NCBI RefSeq assembly: GCF_018320785.1
Contig: NC_054881.1
Location: 28,722,947-28,786,946, forward strand
Direction: 5' to 3'
Source of the DNA: Cheilinus undulatus
Taxonomy: Eukaryota; Chordata; Actinopteri; Labriformes; Labridae
Length of the DNA stretch: 64,000 nt
Shown here: positions 47,712 through 59,700 of the stretch, piece by piece
How the letters are laid out: each line of letters begins with the position of its first letter
How positions within the stretch are numbered: position 1 is the first letter of the stretch
Translations under genes and position numbers: made by a program
The notes under the pieces: generated by a model
Told to the model about the DNA's origin: nothing
The model's input: only the letters and a program-made list of their open reading frames with translations
Databases searched by the model: none

Positions 47712-50700
47712 TTAAATTGGCATGGACTTCATCTTGACCATTGAGGTAAGTTCCTGTTTGGTCACATTATCCCGCCGCCTTTGCCTCACCCTGAAAATAC
47801 AGAGGAAAAGAAAATTAAATAAACTCAAAAAAAAAAAAAAAAAAAACTGAAAAAGGCCGTGTTTTGTAAAGACAAAACAAAGGGATGATGAAGAGAGAAA
47901 TTACACAACTCTGGCCGGGGGATGTGGGAAATTTGTGTGTGCATGTGTGTGTCTTACCACACAACAAAGATGAGGGAAAGGACGGTGGTGAGGATGACCA
48001 CGGAGAACAAAACCAGCAGAATCACCAAACCCAAATTACCCTCATCCTCAAGTCCAGGCTCTGGATGTGGAGAGAGGGGAGGGAAACAACAGCGGTGGTC
48101 ACAAAACCAATATGGTGAAGGAAAGAAAAGATAAAGAAGCAGGGAGGAGAGTTGGAATAAAGGTGGATAAGAGTGGGAAAGACAACGAGGTATATGTGCA
48201 TACATAATGTACGGATGTTTAAGTGAGGTAAATACATAAAAACAAACAAGTATATTAAAGCAAGAAGATAGACAAAAGACAGATGAATTAAACTGTTCAT
48301 ACATACCTAGACTGGTATTTTCATAACACAATATTAAGCAAAACTCTTGAAAATGTGCATTATGTATTTCCAGCTCATTTCATCTGTGGTCTTAGTGTGT
48401 GTCTAAAAAGAATGTGTCTGTGATTTAATCACTCTCTGGTGGCGAGTTCTTTTAGAATCTGTCATTAAGCTTTGACACAAACAAATATTTATCATACCAA
48501 GAGAAGTAAACAACTCTCTTTCACACAGAAAAACATGCAAGAATATATGGTTTAGAAGTGTGAAACAAAGCAACAAAGTACCAACAACTTTGTGTTTAAA
48601 TTATCTAAATAAAATTTATGAGCACATCTGCAAATGAAAGGGCACACACATACAAGTGCAAACACACAGAAAAGAGAAAAACATCTGGTTTCCAGCCAAT
48701 CATCTGAAAGAAATGACTGTCTGTTAAAGCAGCTTTCAGTCCCAACTAAACAGCAAAAAGTGTTTTTATCAATACTGTATGTGGGTATGTAAACAAGCGT
48801 TTACGTATCTTAGCTTGGCTTTTTTATTGAGAATAAGAGAGCTAATACATGTTTGATACGTCCTGCGAAAAAGGAAACCCTGCAAGGATAATTCACTGCA
48901 GTTATATGTAATTTGCTGATGAAACCAGGCACACTGTACGTGCTCTCATCTATGTGGAGTATAATAACAGTAAAATGCCTCTTTGCTGCATTAATGACTT
49001 GTATGGCCTCTGGTTGCTGCTCAAAATGGCGTAAAATAAGTTCATCCTTTTGTATGATTAGCTATAATTCATTGAGCTTACCTATCCAAGCTAAAAACCA
49101 GACTATGCACATTATAAACAAGCAAGTAACAGTGTTTCTACAGACTTATCCAGACTAGAAGCTGTTCTGATATTTTTGTTGAAACAACCGAAGAGGAAGA
49201 AGTAACAGAAATACTTGACAACTGAGCTGCTAAAAATATTTATAATAATTTATAAGGACCATACGGTTACCACTTGGTATTCGAATATCCAGCACAGATA
49301 TTAATCCAAGGTGTAAACGGGGTCTAAGTCTTACTGGGTGACTTTGCAGAGGAGGTTTCAGGTTTTGTGATGAAGGGGATGACATAGTCTGGGAATGTTT
49401 CCTCCTCATCAGGTTTAGGGGTAGGGTAACCTGTAATGAAAACACAGATATTTCATGGTCTTATTCATGTAAGTGGTAATCATTATACATGTATGTTTTA
49501 TTTGTCAAAAACTAGTACTAAATACAGTGTAATTTGTTTGGTTCATAAGCCTTAAGATTGAGTTTTGAATTTGTTTTACTCAAATAGCGTTATTGTTGGA
49601 ATAAATAAACTTAGCACAAAAAGCTATGAAATTTGTGTTTGGTAGATTATTTCTTTGCTGTAACAATGATCTTTGGTAATAAATCTTAAAAGCCTGTGTG
49701 TTTTGCTTTTAAATGGCACCACATTTGTAAGGAAAATGCATTTGTGGGATGAACAGCAGGGCTGAGTACGTATGTGGGTTGCACTCATGAAATATTTGCC
49801 AGATCTGCTCTGCCAATGCCAAACTAATTTTGCTGTTGTTATTGACTCTTGTTTTGAGCTTCTGGTACCCCCAGGTGCTGGCAATCAGATACTTGATTGA
49901 CACCTGTTGTGTTTAGATCCAGATCCTGCCTATGGCAGCTGGCTCATAGGGTCAAAGTTTGGCGAGACGTAAAGAATGCTATGCTGATTGCTGCACTATC
50001 ACACAGCCTTTTGGTGGAGCCTGTGTGATTGTGTGGGGCAGCATCTCCATCAATCTCAATGCAAAGAGATATCAAGGTGAGATTTTACAACCAGTGGTAA
50101 TCCCATATCTCCACAGTCTGGGACTGAACTCTACCCTACAAGATGACAATGCTCGCCTCCACAGAGCGGGGTTTATCAGCGACTACCCCCAGAATTTGGG
50201 AGTGGAGAGGATGGAATGGCCTGCCAGAACCCTGACCTCAACCCCATTGAACCCCATGGGATCAGTTTGGGCATGCTGCTTGTGTCAGAGTGACCAACAC
50301 AACCACATTGGCAAACTTGTGACAACTGCTAGTTGAAGAATGGGATGCCATCACACAGCAGTGTGTGACCAGGTTGGTGACCAGCATAAGGAAGAGGTGC
50401 CAGGCTGCTGTGGCGGTAAATGATTCTTCCAAACACTACTGAGGCTCCTGTTTGTTAAAGGAATACATTGTTAAAATGCCAATATGTCTTGCTACTTCAG
50501 ACTTAATTATAATAATAGATTATAATAATCCACCACCAACATCAAAAGACAGTCAATGAAGATTTGGAAAAAAATTTCATGGGCGCAACCCACATACTCA
50601 GCCCCGCTGCTCCTCCACAAATATATGTTCCTTGCAAATGTGGCACCATTTAAAAGTGAAATAAACAGGCTTTCCAACAGTATAAGATTTATCGTCAGGA

Positions 50701-53700
50701 GTGTTATAACGAATACATCTACCAATCACAAGTTGCCTTTATATTCTGTGCTAAGTTCATAACAAGCAAATAGTTACAAACGTAAGACAAAAAGGGCAAT
50801 AAAGACAACAAAACATGAAACATACACACAATAAGAGTTACAGTAATTAATAGGACCAAATTAAATAAATTGTACCACTCTGATAATACAACTTCTACCC
50901 ATAATTTAAATGTATTATTTTTCTGTTCATAATTTATAGAGGCAACTAAGCATTTTCATATTATTAATAGAGGTGCAGAAAATTTTCTTGGCAGGTCTTA
51001 GATATATATAAAACATAAGGAAAGGAAAATAAAAATGATTGAATTGGGTTGTGATTTTGTTCATTTATCTTTTTTTAAATTTGAGATTTGCTCAGAATAC
51101 ATTTAATTAATAATGTGAAAAATAATTGACTGTTTTCTCTGACCTTCCCAGGGTTTGATGAGAAACAGAGGTGTCCATTCACTCCATTGGCTTTCAGAGT
51201 TCACCTCATCATGGGCTCGAACCTGGACTTGGTGGAGATGGCCAGCCAGAGCATCTAAAATTATGGCTGGACTCTCTTCAGTGTAAATCTGGTTTTTGGG
51301 GTGATAAACAGGATGAGAAATTAGAGGAAGAAAAAGTGGCAGTGAAAAGGGAGAAAAGTTGATATTTCAATGGAACATGTATAAAATGTCCACTGGACCT
51401 GCAATGTCATCATATTAGTGTTGGTCTTTGAGTGTGATCTGATTGATAAACCAAGCTAAAGGTAACTGAAAACACATTATTGAAATGAAAATAAAATTGT
51501 GTATATCTCCTTACTCCGATTGTTTTCATATTCTTTTGTTGGGTGCAGGGGTGGAAAGTAACTAATGACATTTAGTCAAATTACTGTAATTGAGTAGCTT
51601 TTTTGTGTACTTGTACCTTTTTGACTAGTTTTAAAAAATCACTACTTTGACTTAAGTATATTTTATGTGAAGTATTGTACAGAAATGCATTTTAAAAAGC
51701 ATTGAGTGCTGAGTAAAATAAAAAAATACTTAAAGCCACAACAAGGAAGTCCAAACTTTCTACCAACAACAAAACGACCAGTCATTTGGCTTTCACAACA
51801 CAACAGTCAGTACATGCACATAGCAAGAGAATGCTTCCATATTTCTTACCAAAACAACTGATGCATTGCACTTTATGTTAGGTTAAACTTTATAATAGAT
51901 AACTTGGTTGGAGGTCCATATTTTCTTGCTGTTATTGCACACTAAGGAGAGGTCATATTTCTCTGTGAAAGCCCCTTGGGTATCAAAAGTAGCTCCTCAG
52001 TACTCAGTACTTTGAGTACATTTTAGATAACTCTATTTTTGCTTTTACTTGAGTAGATTTATAGAAAGTACTTTTACTTCTACTCAAGTAATTTTTTTCC
52101 ACAGTAACTGTACTTTTACTGGAGTAAAATAGTCTGGTAGTTTTTCAGCCTCTGGTTGGGTGTATTACCTGTTAAATGAACACCCTCCTCTATAAACACG
52201 ATATATTTTATGTGATCAGGTTGGACTTTAAAGGTCCCTACTAAGGTTGTTGATGTGCATAACATCACAGTGAGTAAAATAAGTATATTAATGCATATCA
52301 AAAAAGGTTAAGAACGTTAAAAAAAACAAAGTTTGGAGTTTCTACAAACCTCAGACCAGTATAAAGAACCATGCGGTCTGTATCTGATATGAAATACAAG
52401 GGGAAAAGCGTCATGAAGCGGCCATGAAGACGGGAAGTTCCATGAGACATTAAGTCTCTTTGGATGGCCTTCTAGCTCCTTCACTAACAAGGACTCTGGA
52501 GGGTCTGGTTTCACTGCAAAGATAGAAAGAAAGTCTGATTCAGCCACAATCATTCAGACTATAGTATAAATGTTAAAAAAGCAAATTGCTGGTAAAGCAC
52601 ACATCTACTAGAAAAGATGTTTAATATTTCTTTACTTCATTTCTAGAGTCATATTAATTACTTTAAGGTTTATAATTAGTAAATACATTTGCAGCTTAAT
52701 GATGTGTATTATACAACACATCCAACTTCTAAAACATTTTATTCTATGACTACATTGCCTGTTTTAACAAAAAAAATTATACTAATTCCCTTTATTTGTC
52801 CCTAAAATTGTTATGCCTTTATTTACACTTTAAGTGCCTTTTAAACCACTTTGACCAAGAACTTTTACAAAGAAGCTGAGGAAAATTGTGGGGAAAATCC
52901 AACAGGCACATTTTCTGTAATGAAGTTTGTCTTACGGACCCTGTTTATGGCTCTTTCACTAGAGTGACAACAACATCATGCAGAGAGACAAACAGCAAAT
53001 CAGACAATTGAGGTCATTTTAAAAGGAACAAAGGGGCAGGGCCACATTTCGTGGTAGTGAAAAATTTTGTGTGGCATTAGGTATGATGATAGTGTCTGTG
53101 TGTGTTTTTTGTGTGTATATTTGTCTCTGTATGTGTTGTGCAAATATATTACTGCAGCTCTATTGCAGATTTCAGTGTCGTCTTAAGACCTGCATGTTTG
53201 AGCTTTCGTTATTGTGAGCATCAGAATTTATGCTTGGCACACTTGTGTGGTTGGCATTTATCGAACAAATGGGAGATAATTTAAAATGTGTGTGTGCGTA
53301 CGCAAATTTGGAGAACGGGGAAACATGTTCTATCTGTTATCTTGTTTTTTAGAGGCAAAGCAACAGGGCAGTTGGCTTGGCTGTTAATGCATGTCGAAAT
53401 GCAACATTTGTGATACAAAATGTGCAAAAAATAAGGGGAAAGGACAACAAAATGGCCAACCAATCACAAAGGCCATTTTTTAATTATACTTTAGACTGTT
53501 TAAGTAGAATAAAACCAAGTAAATAGTGCAAAGAATAAAACCTATAGTGAAAACAAGTGTCACAAATGAAATTTACCCTTTAGACAAGACTCTATTTTAT
53601 TACCCCTTCTTATGTGTGTTCTTAGTGATCTTACAAAGCTCATGTAGCCTAAACCGGACATATGTTGTTTCAGATCCAAGGGCATTGGCCTCAGTCACTC

Positions 53701-56700
53701 TCAGGGTATGGATAGTCTGCCAGAAGGCAGGGTCATACACATCACAGTGCCTCTGGGTGATATCCACAATACATGGCCTCCACTCCTGACCATTCCCCCT
53801 TGAAAGACAAGATAAAGCATAGCTACGTGTTACATTTACTTAGGTAACATAAACTTGTTTCATGATTGTTTGAATTGCTTTTATCCCCTCCAGCTACCAA
53901 AGGGATCTAAGACAGAAAACAAGCAAGAGACAACCGCTGTAAAAAAACAATTAAAAGATTCCTCAAAGTGCTAAATAGGAGAGTGGGGAGAGTAAGCAGA
54001 AGGATACCCAGGGTTCTTATATGAAATCACTCACAGAATACACACTCTTTCAAAATGTGACTGGAACACACACACATGATTTAGTCTTTAGTTTTCCACT
54101 CTAGATGTGACCTTGGGCCTTAATGCTGAACCTGCAGTAAGTCAGTCTTACCTGAAGGAGGCGTTGTACTTGGCTGGCAGAAAGGTCTTGACAGCTTCCA
54201 TCCAGGAGCAGCGAACATGTGTGTGATTGGGCACTTGACAGGAAATGCTCAGTAGCCCAGGGGGACCTGGGAAACAGGAGTCAGACAGAGATCATTATGT
54301 GAAAAAATAAGAGAGGGGAAGTTCCATCTTGCCTCCTGGAAAAGTCTCAAAATTAACAGCTACATGCCTGAGTGTCCTTCTCATATCCAAGAATATGAAC
54401 GGGGGCTTGGCCACTACCACTGAAAACTCCCTATCCCACAAACGGAAGCTCACTTAGGGTGACGTTTCCTGTTTGAGACAAGTACAGGAAGTGGAGGGCT
54501 TTGTGCTTGTCACGGCTGATAAGACCTGTTTCCGCTGAGGACCAGTAAGCTTTTTTCTGATCACAGTTATAATGAACCACAGAGTATTGTTATCAAAGAG
54601 AAACTGATCAATGAAAAATAGAGAATCAAATAAAGAGAGAGAAAAAGAAACTTAACAATTCATGTCCCTCAAACTCACAAGGAAAGTAAATGCCTCAGTA
54701 GGAGAAAAAGAAACGATTTGATGCTTCTAAGATAAATTATCCATAGAATGACCTAGACTACAACAAGGAAAGATGGTTCTCTACGGAGGGGCTAAAACAC
54801 AGGGGACAGAGACACGTTCCTCCGGCAAAGAATTTTCAAAGATTTTCAAAGCAAGTCCCGTGGCAAAAACTGAAAGTATGAAAGAGCTCTTAAAGTGTTA
54901 TAAATCCTAAATTAGGCACTGTGAGCTCGGACAAGTCACAACAACACTTACGTCCCAGCCTGAGGTTAACAGAGTGGAGGAGGAGCCCCTTGTTGTCATA
55001 GCAGCTGTAATTGCCCTGGGCAGAGTGGTTCACGTGCAGCAGTGTTAAGGTTCCATCTGATGTCACTGTGTGCCATGGTAATGCTGAGCTGTGGTTGTGA
55101 TGCCATACCACAGGTATCCTGGAAAGGGACATGTTAAACTTAAGTTATTTAGCTTGTCAAGATATTAGTCATTATTATCAAAGCCTTCAATTCTGGATTC
55201 TGCATATCACCAAAAAACAAAACCCATGAACAGACTGGAACTGTAAATATTTTCAGATGTTGCTTTTCTCTTTTATTTTCTTGCTTTCTCTTTAATTAAT
55301 CTGTTATTGTACAACCTCTAAGTCACTGAAAAGTAAATATTAAAACTCTTTTGCTGGAAATGTCTCGTCATTGGATGACAGAAAACTCACAACTTCAATT
55401 ATTTTAATTTCTTACGTGATTTGTGACGTCCCACATGCCAGTTTCACATTTGAGTCCAGGTGCTCATACTGTATTCCCGACACTGCAAACACACAAATCA
55501 AATCAAATATTAAAGCACATCCTTCTCTAGCCTAAACAATTTGCATACTTAACAATCCAACATACCATGTGTCTGCAATGTCTTTGTTAAAGTGATTTAA
55601 TCACCATATTTCACAGCAGAGTCAACAGCATTACTATAACATTGCCATAAAAGGATACAGTTCCTTCAGACACTAGGTGAAAAAAGTGCAAAATAAAATG
55701 GCACATATCAAGCTGCTTCAGCGTTTTATACTTCTTTGAAAGCTTTTTCATAGTTTTTTTCATGTTGTTCTACATCACTAAATAAATAAAAACAAAAAAA
55801 TTAGTAAAACTGGACAATATTTAAGCATATATAAAGATACCATGAACAAGATCTGGATGGAGGCTAAGTTTAAAAGGCCTCTCAGCTCAAAGAATGGGCT
55901 TTTGTAATGTGAACCTCAGTAGTGCTGTTGTTTCCAGTGAGAATCAACACTCAAATAGGTTAATTTAAAACAGCCAGACCCAGGGCCTGCTTTCTGCTCA
56001 TAGTATTAATTTTCCTGTCCACAAGATTGATTTACTGAGTACAGAAGATTAAACACTGTCCTGTGCTACTAAGACCCAAACTAAACAAGTTACTGGCATC
56101 CTATGGATTTTGGAACACAGAGGACTGAAGAAAATACACAGAGACAGAGAGAAGTAGTGTACCTTGATCAGTCTTTTGGAGAAAGCTTTAAGTCCTTGTA
56201 AAGTGGTGAGGAACCTTTATTTCAGGTGAGTTGTATAAAAGGCCACTTGAACCAACAAGCCAAATTTCAGTCATGAAAAACCTCTCTAAGTTTATAAGAT
56301 CAAACTTCAGAATCATAAAACTGAGGCAGCAATATCTATTGTGTGTTGTGTGTGTGGATGGTGTGTTGGATAAGTGAGCTGAGGCAACACCCACACACAA
56401 GAAATATGCTCCTCTCAAAAGTGAAAAAAGGCTTCTGATCAGAGCTCATCTGTCTGGCTCTGTGCCAGAGCATAGACAGAAGTTGTGGGTTAAATTTACC
56501 ATTTTCTGGCACATATCTCTTCATTATAATACTTTTAATGACCCGTAGGCCACTGTGGCTGATAGATTTGGGAAATTTACCTCACAATGAACAAAAACAT
56601 AGCATGTAGTGACAGCGACAGTGGCAGGCTAACAACTAACTGTATGGAGATGAACTGCTCACTGATTTTATATATGTAGCATTAGGGGGGCGGTGCAATT

Positions 56701-59700
56701 CCCCATAGAGACCACTGATGTCATGGGCTCAAACAAAACCAAGCCAGGAAAGAGGTGGACAACAGCAACCTTATTCCAACATACCTCATGTGTTCAGACA
56801 CAAAGTTTGGATTTCACTTTACAGGAACTTCACAAAGCAGATGTAGAAAAAAAATACATCAGAATTAGCCTCGCATAGCAGATGGATGCGCCTGTTTCCG
56901 TGTTTCTCACTGGCATATCCATTTTGCAAAGCTCCTGTCTGAACAGTCTGAGCCTGGTTAGAAAGTGACAGGACCAATCAGCAACGAGGGGCAGTACTTT
57001 CGAGTGCGGCGGAGTCTTGACCTATACAAGCAGCAACAAGAGCCCGTAAAGATGTGACAGACAGAACGTTCATCCAATCACCCCCCGAGTTTTTTTTTCA
57101 ACGGCTCTGCCCTTTCCCAAATGCTTTCTATGAGTGGTTTTCCGGATGTATGTGTGAAACAAATCCATCTGGCATGCCAGGTTACATCAGAATACTTTTT
57201 CTATCAGTCCTTACCGATAAGTTTTAATCATCTAATATACAAAGTTTTCAATTTAACCTTTAAACACCACAGCATAATTTAACGGGTTTTTCTCTCCAAC
57301 AAATCCTGAGTGTTATTTATTCTTTCTAACCATGAAGAATATAACTAAAAGGATGCTTGTTCCAAAAAAAAAAAAAAAAAACAAAAAACAAACAAAAAAA
57401 AAAAGAATAATTGTTCAGTAACCACATAGAGACATAGAACTATTTAATTATGACTTGATTGAAAGCTTGTGCAGCTTTTAAAGCAGAACTAAGAGCAGTG
57501 TATACATAAACAAACATTTGAGGTGACTGTAATAATTTGCAGACTTGATACTCTATCTCCAGTTTGTGAGTGAATGTGTGTGCATGCTTAGTTTGGCCCC
57601 ATACTACGAAAACTTGCAGATCTGGTGTGGAAAATCATCACTTTGACTGCCAGTGTGCCACGCACACACCTTCATTAAATCTCCACCTCAATCACTCAGG
57701 CATGCACACTCCCCGCTGGCCTACCCTCCTGCTTGGTTACCAACAATTCGTCCAAGGTTTGCATTTTATTTATCTTTTTCATTTTTAATACAAACCTCTC
57801 TTTATTCTGTTTACTCCCATTTCCCCCATGTTTTATCGATATTTAAGAGGTAATACAAAAGGTGACACTATTTTACACTTAAAAGCCTTATAAATGGGAC
57901 TTGTGATCTGTTGTTTACATCACTTGTGCCCTGAGCTGAGAGGACTAGAGAGGTTGGAGGGTGGAAGAATTTTGAGGATCTTATAATTTAATTTGTGTAT
58001 TTATACTACGTTTCCCTGCAGCAGTAACCTCATATGCCCTTAGGGGACCAACTGAGGGGATTCTGAATAAAATTTTACACATACTGAGTTGAAGGCTTTA
58101 ACTGAGGACTGATTGAATTCTTGGTTTTCTCTGATATCTTAAGTTTGCTTTTCTGGCTGATCTGCTGTTGTTTTAGTGGTTGTGCAAAATGAAACAGCGC
58201 TGGAAAGGAGCAGTGAAGTTCTCCTTAGTGATTCTGTGGTTGCATTTGCATTTTTTAGGGGAGAAGATGAATGCATACAGAAAGAAGAACAATGAAACCT
58301 ATTGAGATGTTTTAAAAAAGCAAACAGAGTTTCATTCTTTACTTCTGTCCAGGAAACAAATCATCAAATACATTATAAGACATGATTGTATACATTTTGG
58401 CTACAAGACTAGCTGTTTAACATTTTTCTAATAAAGCTGTGGCATGTTAAAAGGGCCACAAGACTTGCAAATATCACCGCTACAAAAAACATCTTAGTGA
58501 TCATGTATGACCTAAAAGACATTAGGTTTGTTTTTTATTGTTCGATCGTCTACAACTTTCAATTGTAATAACATTCAATCCTTCAAAATGGATGATGTTT
58601 CTCAGTTGGACAGTCCAACAAGACTAAACACAAGAGTCAGAGACAGCTGATAATACAGACTGTATATCCTCAGTTTAGTCAAATTGTCTATCCCCCAAAT
58701 CTTTTCCACTTTTCATAAAGCCTGTCAGAAAAAGGTAGTGTTAAATTTAAAAGTTCAACTTTATCCGTTGGTAACAGCTGTTTCTTGGCCTTTTCCAATA
58801 ATTATATCAAGGTGGTTGTGGTTCATCCCTTACACCTGTAAAGATAGAATGGCCAATTAGCTAGCTAGCTAACTCTGAAATTCAGGACAACACTTCAACT
58901 TTCAGGTCTTCAATAGGATTATTTTAACAATATTTAAGTGGGAAAAGTCTCAATGCTTTAATGGAAAGCTCTTTTTCATTTGTTAGCCAGCTAATTAACA
59001 GATATTGACTTGAGTTTATCACAACTACAGAGAAAAAAATTCTAAACATAAACATTTATTCTAACTGTTGTCAATAAAATCTCCTTCACTTTTTCCTCAT
59101 TGTTTCACACCCTGTGTTTATTTTATTCTGGTTACAGATTCAGTATACATAGACAAAGTAAGAACAGCCATCCTGTACAAGTATTAAAGTGTTTATAGTG
59201 AATGCTAATTTGCAACACCCAAAAAGTTATAAATGTTTTATTCAATGCATTTCTCCCCAGATTTATACACATTTTCATTTTCCCTTTGAAAGCACAGAAA
59301 GACACACATGCACACACACACACATATAACCCCCTCCTTCTTGCTATGTGTGTACATACGTGTGTGTGTGTTACCTGGGGCCTTGGAGCAGAGCAAAGAC
59401 TTGGCTGGTCTGAATGTGTGTATTCATGTTTTATTGGCAGTGAAGTACATTATTCCCCAAACCCACAGCGTTCCACTCATATCTGATTCTGCCTTTGGCA
59501 AAAGGACCCAGTAATGTGCATGTGTGTACACACACCCAGAAAACATAAACCCACACACAATATACATAAGCACACAGGAACTTGCATTAAAGTACATAAT
59601 ATACGCACACATATGCACTTAAACATACGGGAAGGCTGCACGTTTCTCTCAACATTAAAATCAGATGGCAGGCTGGACACAGAAACTGCAAACTGGATGA

